A stretch of DNA of 64,000 bases from Shewanella benthica (GCA_023284085.1 JAKVHY010000030.1:17781-81780); one strand, 5' to 3'; numbered from the stretch's first letter, positions 35,977 through 44,942 are shown. Notes: generated from the letters alone by a model not told the origin. Translations and numbers: made by a program.

Positions 35977-37581
35977 ATGGAAAACTATCTGTTAGCCATA
36001 GATGCGGGAACGGGCAGCGGCCGTGCCGTGCTGTTTGATTTGCAAGGAAGCCAAATTTCCGTGGGGCAAGAGGAGTGGCAGCACTTAGCCGAAGATGGTG
36101 TCGATAACTCCATGGGCTTCGATTTCGATAATGACTGGCCACTCTTATGTCGCTGTATCAAGCTAGCCATCCAAAACGCCAACATCTCCCCCCAGCAGAT
36201 CATCGCCATTTCAGCGACGAGTATGCGTGAAGGCATTGTCGTGTTTGATCAAGATGGCCAGGAGATCTGGGCCGTCGCTAATGTCGATGCCAGAGCCTCT
36301 GAGCAAGTCATGGCACTGAAAGAGTCCTCACCGGATATCGAATATCGTGATTATCAGCAGTCCGGACAAACCTTCGCCCTCGGCGCCCTCCCCCGTTTGC
36401 TATGGCTCAAGGAGCATCATCCCGAGCTGTATGACCAAGCCCATTCGGTTGCCATGATCAGCGACTGGGTCTTAGCAAAACTAAGCGGCGTAATCGCGAC
36501 CGACCCATCCAATGCGGGCACAACCGGAATCTTCTCCCTGGCCACACGTAACTGGGTGCCAGAGATGGCCAAAGAAGTCGGCCTTAACCCGGAGATATTC
36601 CCCCCAGTGGTCGAAACAGGCACCAAGATAGGTGAAGTCACCGCACAAGCCGCCAGTGAATCAGGCCTGAGTGCTGGCACTGCAGTGGTGATGGGCGGCG
36701 GGGATGTGCAACTTGGCGCTGCCGGTCTTGGAGTCGTCAACCTCGGCGATATAGCGGTGCTGGGCGGCAGTTTCTGGCAGCAGGTGGTTAATATCAACGC
36801 CAAGATGCCGCCACCGGAAGATATGTCCATTCGGGTCAATCCCCATGTGATCACCGGACTCTCTCAGGCCGAGGGGATCACGTTTTTTAGCGGCCTGGTG
36901 ATGCACTGGTTTGTGGATGCCTTCTGTCATTTAGAGAAACAGCTAGCCGAAGAGCGTGGCATAGATGTCTATGCCTATATGGAAGAGCTGGCCGAGCAAG
37001 TGCCTGTGGGCAGCTATGATATCTTGCCGATATTCTCCGATGCCATGCATTACGATCACTGGTATCACGCCGCCCCTTCGTTTATCAACTTGTCACTGGA
37101 TGTCGACAAGAGCAATCCCGCTTGTCTGTTTCGTAGCCTGCAGGAGAATGCCTGCATTGTCTCGGCGATTAACCTCGAAAATATCCAAGCGTTTAGTCAA
37201 CCAAATACAGCAGGCTCAGCCGCTGCTAGCAAGCCAAGCGAAGCAGAACAGGCGATAGTGTTTGCAGGCGGTGCCAGTAAAGGCTTTCTATGGCCGCAGA
37301 TCCTCGCCGATGTCACCGGCAAGAAAGTAAAAATACCTAAAGTAAAAGAAGCCACATCTCTGGGCTGCGCCATGGCCGCAGGGGTCGGTGTGGGCATCTA
37401 CGCTAGCATCAAAGAGGCGGCCGACTCGATTGTAAGCTGGGAAAAAGAGTACCAGCCCAACATGGATAACTATGTGAAGTATCAAGCGTTAAAAGAAAAG
37501 TGGATTCAGGTGTATGAGCAGCAATTAAAACTGGTCGATAAAGGCCTGACCAACTCAATGTGGCAAGCACCAGGATTATAA
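35977..37581 (+). CDS. lsrK: Autoinducer-2 kinase-like FGGY carbohydrate kinase
   Basis: 534 residues from ATG 35977 (MENYLLAIDAGTGSGRAVLF); AAGGA lies 8 bp upstream. Very close by eye to E. coli LsrK across its length, including SMREGIV, ANVDARA, SDWV, DPSNAGTTG, GGGDVQLG, YHAAPSFINLS and the C-terminal LTNSMWQAPGL. LsrK phosphorylates AI-2 (DPD) in the cytoplasm. No lsrR, lsrACDB, lsrF or lsrG genes are nearby, so here it may serve another phospho-sugar pathway with the aldolase and cupin. An extra poorly conserved insert (about residues 415-430) precedes the ATP-site segment FAGGASKGFLWPQ. Confidence 0.86.
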   Translation: MENYLLAIDAGTGSGRAVLFDLQGSQISVGQEEWQHLAEDGVDNSMGFDFDNDWPLLCRCIKLAIQNANISPQQIIAISATSMREGIVVFDQDGQEIWAVANVDARASEQVMALKESSPDIEYRDYQQSGQTFALGALPRLLWLKEHHPELYDQAHSVAMISDWVLAKLSGVIATDPSNAGTTGIFSLATRNWVPEMAKEVGLNPEIFPPVVETGTKIGEVTAQAASESGLSAGTAVVMGGGDVQLGAAGLGVVNLGDIAVLGGSFWQQVVNINAKMPPPEDMSIRVNPHVITGLSQAEGITFFSGLVMHWFVDAFCHLEKQLAEERGIDVYAYMEELAEQVPVGSYDILPIFSDAMHYDHWYHAAPSFINLSLDVDKSNPACLFRSLQENACIVSAINLENIQAFSQPNTAGSAAASKPSEAEQAIVFAGGASKGFLWPQILADVTGKKVKIPKVKEATSLGCAMAAGVGVGIYASIKEAADSIVSWEKEYQPNMDNYVKYQALKEKWIQVYEQQLKLVDKGLTNSMWQAPGL

Positions 37582-37585
37582 GACT

Positions 37586-37642
37586 TGTAGGACCGGCTTT
37601 AGCCGGGAGAGATGAAACAAGCAAAGCATCGCAGCTCCTACA
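37586..37642. repeat. REP-like element (copy 3)
   Basis: TGTAGGACCGGCTTTAGCCG at the left and GCAGCTCCTACA at the right, between the LsrK-like and cupin genes. It produces a spurious N-terminal extension of the cupin frame. Confidence 0.78.
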
Positions 37643-37683
37643 TACGAGCTCCTAGCCAACAATACAGAAAATCAGGAACCCCT

Positions 37684-38058
37684 ATGTACTTAACCAATGA
37701 ATCAGAGCATGACTATCGCTTCGGCGAGTATGGGCCTAAATACCTGACCAATGGTCCAAGAGTTCACTTCGGCATTGTGGTGATAACCCCAGGTGAGGCT
37801 CACCCTTGCCATAAGCATAAGACTCAGGAAGAATCATTCTTGGTACTCGAGGGTGAATGTGCCGTTTATGTGGATGGTGAACGTGTGCTAATCAAGCAAG
37901 GCGACTATCTACGCTGCGAGCCCGGTGAGTCTCATCTGTTCAGAAACGAGAGTGATAAAGACTTTAAATCTGTCTTCGTCAAAGCGCCCTATAGCGCAGA
38001 AAAAGACAGCGTCTACATCGACTGGCAACCAGGCCAGCCCTTCTTAAAGGAAGAGTAA
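37684..38058 (+). CDS. Cupin-domain protein, probable sugar-pathway partner
   Basis: 124 residues from ATG 37684 (MYLTNESEHDYRFGEYG), chosen for AGGA 6 bp upstream; the longer frame upstream is REP sequence. One cupin barrel with metal ligands HPCHKHKTQEES (His, His, Glu) and a later His in EPGESHLF. Such small cupins act as isomerases, epimerases or dioxygenases, or bind sugars. Context with the aldolase and LsrK-like kinase suggests a role in the same pathway. Function is not shown. Confidence 0.8.
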   Translation: MYLTNESEHDYRFGEYGPKYLTNGPRVHFGIVVITPGEAHPCHKHKTQEESFLVLEGECAVYVDGERVLIKQGDYLRCEPGESHLFRNESDKDFKSVFVKAPYSAEKDSVYIDWQPGQPFLKEE

Positions 38059-38062
38059 AGCT

Positions 38063-38088
38063 GCTCCTAGGTTCTAGAACCTAGGAGC
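38063..38088. repeat. CTAG perfect palindrome at convergent junction
   Basis: Perfect 26-bp palindrome, half-site GCTCCTAGGTTCT, 4 bp after the cupin stop and before the leftward lipoprotein gene. Confidence 0.8.
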
Positions 38089-38129
38089 TAAGTGTGATCT
38101 ACATCTAGCTCCTAAAGTCTAAAATATGA

Positions 38130-39071
38130 TCAACGCTTAACTTGCTTAAGGTTTAGCTGCTTCATTTTATGCTTTAGCTGCTTGAGCTGTGATTTTTGCT
38201 CACTGCTTAGTTTAGTCGCTTTGGCTTGAAACTCAGATTTTGCAGGCCAACCTGGCTGCAGGTAGATTTTTACATTACCGTCTTTATCGACAATGATCTT
38301 ACGTCCGTTGCGTCCCTGAAAGGTATATGACCCGTCTCTGTTTTCATCTGCTTGAGCTATCTTTTCGCCCGTTTCGGCATGATACAGGTAGATAGTGCTT
38401 TCATAGGGAGGCGACCAGGCTATACGATAATCCTGTACTGAAAAAGAGAAGTCTCCCGACTTAAAAGTAATGTACCCACCACTATCTACTTGGACCGTTA
38501 AGTCACGGCCTTGGATATCAGCACCCGGTAACAAAGGTCTGCCGTTATCAGGCATAACTAAACTCCCATCGCTATCTATCACTATGCTACGACCCAGATA
38601 AGTGGTCACGACTATGCGACCATTGTCATCTTTAGTGCCGCTGGCGACAGTGACTCCATCACGGTCGGTGATCGTTACCGAGCCATTTTCATGATCGTGA
38701 AAGCGGTAGACAGTCACTATATCGTGCATCATAGATTCTGAACTGATAACGATAGCACCTCTATCATTGATGCTAATCGTCACATCTAAAGGCGTGCTAA
38801 TCGCCACATCATCTGTTGGGCCATGACCAAAGTCAGGATCAACATGTTCAAAATCAGGATCTGTTTGATCCGGCTTCACGCCAAAGTCTGGATCAACCCC
38901 ATCCGGATCAAGGCCAAATTCAGGATCGACAATTTCAGGGGCATATCCAGGGTCAAACTCGAAGCCTGGATCGCCATCAAACTCAGGTGTATTTGACCCC
39001 GAAGAGCCACTCGATGCACAGCCCACCATAGTCATGCTGGCGAGTAGTAATGCGATTAATGATTTGTTCAT
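38130..39071 (-). CDS. Lipoprotein with Asp-rich repeats
   Basis: 313 residues from ATG 39071 (MNKSLIALLLA), with AGAGGA 7 bp upstream. Lipobox MVGC at about residues 15-18. Then an acidic stretch (about 28-90) of short repeats built on DPDFG / VDPEFG. A beta-rich middle region has recurring turns of the form GRxIVIDxDG, and the C-terminus is basic and Lys/Gln-rich. No family recognised. The acidic repeats might bind calcium (inference). Confidence 0.72.
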   Translation of the reverse strand: MNKSLIALLLASMTMVGCASSGSSGSNTPEFDGDPGFEFDPGYAPEIVDPEFGLDPDGVDPDFGVKPDQTDPDFEHVDPDFGHGPTDDVAISTPLDVTISINDRGAIVISSESMMHDIVTVYRFHDHENGSVTITDRDGVTVASGTKDDNGRIVVTTYLGRSIVIDSDGSLVMPDNGRPLLPGADIQGRDLTVQVDSGGYITFKSGDFSFSVQDYRIAWSPPYESTIYLYHAETGEKIAQADENRDGSYTFQGRNGRKIIVDKDGNVKIYLQPGWPAKSEFQAKATKLSSEQKSQLKQLKHKMKQLNLKQVKR

Positions 39072-39206
39072 ATATGTTTCCTCTCCCATCTAGGAAACAT
39101 ATGTTAAATAACTTTGGTCTGACTAAAAATACAGCTAGATCGCGCCAACACATTCAGCTGGTGAATGTGTCCGTACGACCTTGAACATTCCGACCTTCTT
39201 TGCTCT

Positions 39207-39734
39207 TTACTGATGTAACTTAAATACGGCTTCTTTCAGTGCCTGCTTGAGCTCATCATTTTTAAGCTCGCCCTTTTCCATGTCGAAATTGTCGAAGAAG
39301 CTAGGGATAGAAAGACTCGCCTTCACATCGGCAGCAAAATAGGGTGCAGAACCTGCGGCGGCGGCTAATACGGATTTAGCGCCACCAGGCCCAGGAGAAG
39401 TCGCGAGCAATACCATAGGCTTATTCTGGAACACCTTCATATCTATGCGTGACGTCCAATCGAACAGATTCTTATAGGCTGCGGTGTATGAACCATTATG
39501 CTCTGCAAATGAGATGATGATGCCATCGGCTTCACCAAGTTTGGCAAAGAAATTCTGCGCCAGCTCAGGCTGACCTAGCTCCTCTTCCCTGTCTTGGCTA
39601 AAAATAGGCATCTCATAATCATTGATATCGAGTATCTCAACTTCGGCACCTTCCACTAGTGATGCGGCGTACGTAGCCAGTTGCTTGTTAATCGATTTAG
39701 AGCTGTTGCTGGCTGCGAATGCTAATATTTTCAT
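39207..39734 (-). CDS. NADPH-dependent FMN reductase family protein
   Basis: 175 residues, flavodoxin-like fold: N-terminal KILAFAASNSSKSINKQLA phosphate-binding loop for FMN, YEMPIFSQDRE, and FAEHNGSYTAAYKNLFDW, typical of the NAD(P)H-dependent FMN/quinone/azo reductases. Cytoplasmic. GAGGA precedes the ATG. It lies downstream of the Bcr/CflA exporter on the same strand, separated by 140 bp of small repeats. Confidence 0.87.
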   Translation of the reverse strand: MKILAFAASNSSKSINKQLATYAASLVEGAEVEILDINDYEMPIFSQDREEELGQPELAQNFFAKLGEADGIIISFAEHNGSYTAAYKNLFDWTSRIDMKVFQNKPMVLLATSPGPGGAKSVLAAAAGSAPYFAADVKASLSIPSFFDNFDMEKGELKNDELKQALKEAVFKLHQ

Positions 39735-39766
39735 AATAATTCCTCTTCAACTTTAATTTTAGTAAA

Positions 39767-39882
39767 AACGCTCAGGACTGCTTTTTTAGAGCCGCTCGAG
39801 GCTTTTCTTGATTTAGTAAAACCGCTTAAGGCTATTTTTAGAACCGCTCTGGGCTGACTTTCTTCACAAGCCGCTCAAAGCT
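39767..39882. repeat. Five short interspersed repeats (RCCGCTCNNGGCT)
   Basis: Units at about 39767, 39789, 39820, 39842 and 39869: AACGCTCAGGACT, GCCGCTCGAGGCT, ACCGCTTAAGGCT, ACCGCTCTGGGCT, GCCGCTCAAAGCT. Several can form short hairpins (AGCC...GGCT). The last overlaps the end of the exporter gene. Confidence 0.65.
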
Positions 39883-41131
39883 GTAGTGACCTGCAAGGCT
39901 CGATAGCATTGGTGTCGGTCGATAATTCTGAATCTTCGCTACAAGAGCGGGTATATAAATATGTGCTGCACATAGCAGCACTGGCGCAGGCTAGCCCCAT
40001 AAAAGACAGTAATACCGCCGGGGTGTGCGCATGGGACAAGCTGATCCCAGCGCTAAAAACCGCACCTAAGGCAAACTGACAGAGTCCAAACACACCCGAG
40101 ATTGCCCCACCTTGAGTCGGATAAAATGACATAGCCGCTGAAATCGCATTAGCCGAAATCATGCCGAGCAAGATATTGAACATAAATACGCTGATAACGA
40201 TTGCCGTTAACGGGGCTTGCATCTGCGCTAATACAAAGAACAAGAAACTTAATGGTCCTAAAAACAAACCGGCAATAATGGCTTTTTTGTTGGGCGTGAC
40301 CCTAGCGAATACCTTAGCACTTAACAGACTGCCTGATATCATAGCCAAGGCATTTAAACCTAATAGGTAGCTGTAGTTTTCAGCACTGACCTTAAAGAAA
40401 TCAATATAAACGAAGGCAGATCCGGCGACGAACGAGAACAGCGCCGCAAAACCAAAACCACCAAGAAAGATAAAGGCTATCGGCAATGGCTGTTTAAATA
40501 TGGCAATAAAGTCGGCGAATGATGAACCGGCTGCTTGTTCAGCCTCTTCGCTTCCCGCGCTCTTGTTCACAGCTTCAAGCTTTTCGCTGTGAGTAAATAA
40601 GCTCAACACAAAGGCAAAGACACCCACACCGGCGAGAACATAGAAGATCTCTTCCCAGCCGCCATGCTTAAGTATTTGGCCACCTATCATAGGTGCGACT
40701 AACGGGGCGATAACCACAGTCGCCATCACATAAGTGATTATCTGCGAGCCTTTTTGGATATCGAATTTTTGTTGGATCATGGCAAAACAGACTACAGAAC
40801 TTGCCCCGCCAATCGCCTGAAACATGCGGGCCAGATAGAGTCCCTCTGCAGTTTCAACCATAGGCATAGCCAAACTTGAAAGAGTGAATATCACTAAACC
40901 CGACAGCAACAAGTTCAATTTATTGAAACGGTCGGCGAGCAAACCAAACACAGGCTGGGCCAATGCAAAGGCTAGTAGAAATACCGCCACCGACATCTCC
41001 ATATCGTTGATTGAAACCGACAGTGAGCTCGCCATCGAAGGTAATGCTGGCAGATACATATCGATTGCTAAGGGGGATAACCCAAATAGCAGAGCCGTGA
41101 CTAGAATATAGAGTTTGACCTTGTGCTGCAT
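39875..41131 (-). CDS. Bcr/CflA-family MFS drug exporter
   Basis: 418 residues, twelve predicted membrane helices, family hallmarks PLAIDMYLPALPSMA at helix 1 and FGLLADRFNKLNLLL (motif A) between helices 2 and 3. Proton-coupled export of drugs such as bicyclomycin or chloramphenicol, or of metabolites such as cysteine. AAGGAGA precedes the ATG. Divergent from a LysR gene, its likely regulator. Confidence 0.9.
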   Translation of the reverse strand: MQHKVKLYILVTALLFGLSPLAIDMYLPALPSMASSLSVSINDMEMSVAVFLLAFALAQPVFGLLADRFNKLNLLLSGLVIFTLSSLAMPMVETAEGLYLARMFQAIGGASSVVCFAMIQQKFDIQKGSQIITYVMATVVIAPLVAPMIGGQILKHGGWEEIFYVLAGVGVFAFVLSLFTHSEKLEAVNKSAGSEEAEQAAGSSFADFIAIFKQPLPIAFIFLGGFGFAALFSFVAGSAFVYIDFFKVSAENYSYLLGLNALAMISGSLLSAKVFARVTPNKKAIIAGLFLGPLSFLFFVLAQMQAPLTAIVISVFMFNILLGMISANAISAAMSFYPTQGGAISGVFGLCQFALGAVFSAGISLSHAHTPAVLLSFMGLACASAAMCSTYLYTRSCSEDSELSTDTNAIEPCRSLQL

Positions 41132-41311
41132 AGCATCTCCTTATTGCCTATTTGCTTAGCAGAACTCAAAAGTTCCAAACCTAGCCTCAGACACGAATCA
41201 CATTTGTTTGTTACAACTGCTTATTACAAAGCTTGTTACATTGAATAGTGATAAGTGTATATTGATAGTTATTCGAGATTAATAACCTTAATTGATAAAG
41301 ACTATTTCCAT

Positions 41312-42214
41312 ATGACTATGAATAAGCTTTTTGATGGTGTCATGGTATTCACTCAGGTGGTGAAAACCGGTGGTTTTTCGGCAGCAGCCGAGCTGATGGG
41401 TCATTCAACGTCTTATATCAGTAAGGAAGTAAATAAGCTCGAAGAGCGGCTTGGCGTGCGTTTACTCAATCGCACCACACGCTCCATAGGTCTGACACCT
41501 GAAGGAAAGGCATACTATCAAGAGTGCCAGCAGTTAGTCGCCGATGCAGAGCAAGCGGTGAACATGCTGACTCTGCACGAGCTTGCGCCTAAAGGCATTC
41601 TAAGACTGAGCACTCCGGTCGGATTTGGTAATAACTACCTGCAGCCCATCTTAGCCGAATATATGCGCCTCTATCCCAATGTCTCCTTAGATCTTGACCT
41701 CAATGATCGTAAAGTTGACGTAGTAGCTGAAGGCTATGATCTTGCCATACGTGCCTCGTTGCAGCTTGAGGAATCAAGCCTCATCTGCCGTAAGATATTT
41801 AGCTGTAAAGGTTATATTGTCGCCAGTCCGGGATACCTGTCTAAACATGGTCGCCCCCACCACCCACAAGAATTAAGCCGTCATAACTGCTTCTGTTACA
41901 GCAATCTTAAATCACCGAACAAATGGCAATTTAATGATAAAGAAGGCAAACCTTACTCCGTAGAGGTTAGGCAAAAATTAGTCTGTAACAGTGCCGAGAT
42001 GGAGCTAGCCTTGGTTTTAGATGACTTAGGGATCTGCCGATTACCTATGTTTTATATGGAGGAAGAGATCAAATCAGGAAAGCTGGAGATCCTGTTTGAA
42101 GACCTCCCCGCCCCTGAAATTGATGTGTTTGTGGTGTATCCCAGTCGCAAACATCTGTCGCCTAAAGTGAGGGCATTTATCGATTTAACCGTCGAGCAAC
42201 TCTCGAAAAAGTAG
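41312..42214 (+). CDS. LysR-type regulator divergent from exporter
   Basis: 300 residues from ATG 41312 (MTMNKLFDGVMVF); 41318 is equally possible and no start has a strong ribosome site. N-terminal winged helix (GGFSAAAELMGHSTSYISKEVNKLEERLGVRLLNRTTRS), then a LysR substrate domain of the CrgA/DsdC-like subgroup. Head-to-head with the Bcr/CflA exporter, so it probably controls it. Confidence 0.88.
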   Translation: MTMNKLFDGVMVFTQVVKTGGFSAAAELMGHSTSYISKEVNKLEERLGVRLLNRTTRSIGLTPEGKAYYQECQQLVADAEQAVNMLTLHELAPKGILRLSTPVGFGNNYLQPILAEYMRLYPNVSLDLDLNDRKVDVVAEGYDLAIRASLQLEESSLICRKIFSCKGYIVASPGYLSKHGRPHHPQELSRHNCFCYSNLKSPNKWQFNDKEGKPYSVEVRQKLVCNSAEMELALVLDDLGICRLPMFYMEEEIKSGKLEILFEDLPAPEIDVFVVYPSRKHLSPKVRAFIDLTVEQLSKK

Positions 42215-42356
42215 TCACTCATTTACAAGAAAACTCAATCGAACACATGTTAGAATATTGAGCTAATTCTACATGTTAATGTTAAATTCTCATTCTGTTA
42301 CGCTCGTATTTTCAACAACTGGAATCAACGAGCATCTCTGGCAGTTTTGTATATGG

Positions 42357-44534
42357 ATGTCATTCGTGGTTAAAAAAATATTTTCTATGACCAGCTCAAC
42401 TCAGATGTTGATCGCTATGTTCCTTGGCTTCGGCGTGGGGCTTTTTTTCGGTGAATCTGTAGGCTGGCTCAGCACCATAGGTAATGCGGTTATCTTGCTG
42501 ATGCAGATGACTGTTTTACCCTATATTTTAGTCTCGCTGATAGGTGGTATCGGCAAGCTACAAAAGAGCACCGCGACACTCATATTTAGCCGAGCCGGCA
42601 TGATAATGCTACTGCTCTGGCTGCTGGCTCTGGCGGTAATAGCCTTGATGCCCATGTCATTTCCCTTTGTAGAGTCGGCTTCATTTTTTAGCACCAGCAG
42701 CATAGAGCCCGCCGCGGCCATAGACTATTTCAAGCTGTATATCCCCTCTAACCCATTCGAATCGATGGCGGCAGGCTATGTGCCCGCCATGGTGGTATTC
42801 AGTATTGCCATGGGCTTAGCGCTTATCGGCATGGAGGGAGATCATAAGCAGCAAATTTTGACTTTTATGCACACCACCAGCGAGATCTTCTCTCGCATCA
42901 CCCGCGGCCTGATAAAGATATTGCCTATCGGTATTTTTGCCATGTCGGCCTCAGCGGCTGGCACCATGGGAGTGGATGAATTTGCCAGTATGCAGGTCTA
43001 TCTCATCAGCTACTTTGTACTCTGTCTGTTACTGACCTTCTGGATCTTGCCCTGGATTGTCGCCTCTCTGACGCCGATAACCTTTCATCAAGCCTTGAGT
43101 ATTAGCAAGGCCAGCCTGATCACCGCTTTCGCTACCGGTAATATCTTCATCGTGATCCCTGTGATTATCGAAGAGTGTAAGCAGATCATGAAGCAGCATG
43201 ACAAGCTCACCGAAGATGGCGCCACCTTGATTGAGATCTTAGTGCCTATCGCCTTTACCTTCCCTAACATAGGCAAGCTGACTGTCATCTTATTTGTATA
43301 CTTCGCAGGCTGGTTTAATGGTACGCCGGTAGATTTAAGTGCGATACCTTCGCTGTCTATCAGTGGCCTGTTATCCCTGTTTGGCAGTGTGTATGTGGCG
43401 ATTCCTTTCATGTTAGATCTGGTACATCTGCCGTCTGATCTGTTCCAGCTGTTCGTGATGTCAGGCTTTATTACCGGAAAATTTAACTCCATTGCCGCGG
43501 TAATGAATCTATTTGTGCTGACCATTTTGACCGCTGCCCTGTTCCACAAATGCCTCAAGCTCAGCCCCCCCAGACTTATCAAGATGAGTGTCGGTATCGG
43601 CATTGGTATCCTGCTGACCATAGTGAGCTTGCGCATCGGCATGGGCATGTTTATTCATAGTCCTGAGATCACCAGCGGTGTCATCGCCAACATGCAGGTC
43701 GCCGATAAAGTGCCGACCAAGGTAAAAAGACAATTCCCCGAACTTGGCAAGACGCCCACGTCTGTGATTGCAAACCTTAAGGCTATTCGAACAAGAGGCA
43801 CACTCAAGGTAGGTTACATCCCCAGTAATGTGCCCTTCAGCTACTACAATAATGCCGGTCAGTTAGTGGGCTTCGACAGCGCCATGGCATCTAAACTTGC
43901 CGAAGATTTAGGCGTGAAAATTGAATTTATCCCCTTTAAAAAAGACAAGCTCGCCGAGTCGCTCGAAGCGGGATTCTTCGATATCGCCATGTCGGGACTC
44001 GCCATGGATATCGAGCAGATGGACAAGCTGAGTTATGCCGAGCCAGTACTGGAACTAAACTTAGCCATCGCCACTCGCGATCATATGGTGAACAAGTTTA
44101 AGCGCAATGAAGACATTTTAAAGATGCAAAATATCACCATAGCCTATGTAGAACATGGCGATATTATCCAAGAAGCGAAGCAGAGGTATCCTAATCTCAA
44201 ATTTGTGAAGATATCAGGTTATAAGAACTTCTTCAGGCAGAAGAAGGGGGAATATGATGCTGTGGTGATCAGTGCTCAGGCAGGCTCAGCCTGGACCTTG
44301 TTCTTCCCAGGTTACGGTATCGCTATTCCTGAAACCACCTCTCGTTACCCAGTCGCTTATGCGGTGGCTCAGAGTAACCAATCCTTGCTGAATTACGTTA
44401 ATAACTGGCAGAAACTGCGTAAAGTCGACGGTCATCAAGAGCGAATATATAACTATTGGATGCTCGGCCAAGGGGCAACAGAAATTAAACCACGCTGGTC
44501 TATTATCAGAGATGTACTGCACTGGGTGGATTAA
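42357..44534 (+). CDS. Dicarboxylate/amino acid:cation symporter fused to a periplasmic solute-binding domain
   Basis: 725 residues from ATG 42357; upstream and downstream Mets are possible. Residues 1-450 form a DAACS-type transporter: about eight helices, FATGNIFIVIPVI and PIAFTFPNIGKL at the substrate-loop positions of GltP/DctA relatives. Residues about 475-715 are a SBP_bac_3 binding protein (RGTLKVGYIPSNVPFSYYN, VGFDSAMASKLAEDLGV, FDIAMSGLAMD). A membrane segment near 440 would place the binding domain in the periplasm. Sodium-coupled uptake with a tethered receptor, or sensing, is inferred. Substrate unknown. Confidence 0.85.
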   Translation: MSFVVKKIFSMTSSTQMLIAMFLGFGVGLFFGESVGWLSTIGNAVILLMQMTVLPYILVSLIGGIGKLQKSTATLIFSRAGMIMLLLWLLALAVIALMPMSFPFVESASFFSTSSIEPAAAIDYFKLYIPSNPFESMAAGYVPAMVVFSIAMGLALIGMEGDHKQQILTFMHTTSEIFSRITRGLIKILPIGIFAMSASAAGTMGVDEFASMQVYLISYFVLCLLLTFWILPWIVASLTPITFHQALSISKASLITAFATGNIFIVIPVIIEECKQIMKQHDKLTEDGATLIEILVPIAFTFPNIGKLTVILFVYFAGWFNGTPVDLSAIPSLSISGLLSLFGSVYVAIPFMLDLVHLPSDLFQLFVMSGFITGKFNSIAAVMNLFVLTILTAALFHKCLKLSPPRLIKMSVGIGIGILLTIVSLRIGMGMFIHSPEITSGVIANMQVADKVPTKVKRQFPELGKTPTSVIANLKAIRTRGTLKVGYIPSNVPFSYYNNAGQLVGFDSAMASKLAEDLGVKIEFIPFKKDKLAESLEAGFFDIAMSGLAMDIEQMDKLSYAEPVLELNLAIATRDHMVNKFKRNEDILKMQNITIAYVEHGDIIQEAKQRYPNLKFVKISGYKNFFRQKKGEYDAVVISAQAGSAWTLFFPGYGIAIPETTSRYPVAYAVAQSNQSLLNYVNNWQKLRKVDGHQERIYNYWMLGQGATEIKPRWSIIRDVLHWVD

Positions 44535-44618
44535 TGGTGCGAGGTTCTAGATGCGAGGTTAGAGCTAGGATCTACCGATGTAACACTTGTACCAATAAGT
44601 GTATTAGTAAGGTCAACA

Positions 44619-44942
44619 ATGAAAAAGCTAATTTTTAGTCTGTGTCTATCAAGTATTTTTACCACGGGTTGTGGTGTCAAAAACTTAGATGATGACCTAA
44701 CAGATAACCAGCCGCTTCGCGACAACATCTATTCACAGATAGAAAAAAACGGGGTGGTATATTTTGCTTATGTTCCCCAATTCGAAGCTATCGGAGATTA
44801 GGGCATGAGTGCCATGCTCATTAAGGAACCAGTCTATGACAGTCTCTATTTTAGACTGAGCGATGGCACTGAGATACTCGCCGATCGAAATAATAGTATC
44901 ACTGACGGTTTTATCGCCGCACAGTGGCAGGTTGTAAAATAG
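44619..44942 (+). pseudogene. Small lipoprotein gene interrupted by an in-frame amber codon
   Basis: AAGG precedes the ATG at 44619. The first 60 codons encode a signal with lipobox TTGC and a short domain ending FEAIGD. A TAG at 44799-44801 is followed in the same frame by GGC ATG and 44 further codons (KEPVYDSLYFRLSDG...FIAAQWQVVK) to a stop at 44940. Both halves look coding. It may be a recent nonsense mutation, an internal restart at 44805, or readthrough. No family recognised. Confidence 0.6.

Noticed and set aside
35852..36142. Minus-strand frame over the LsrK start
   Set aside because: It spans a REP element and the antisense of the kinase gene.
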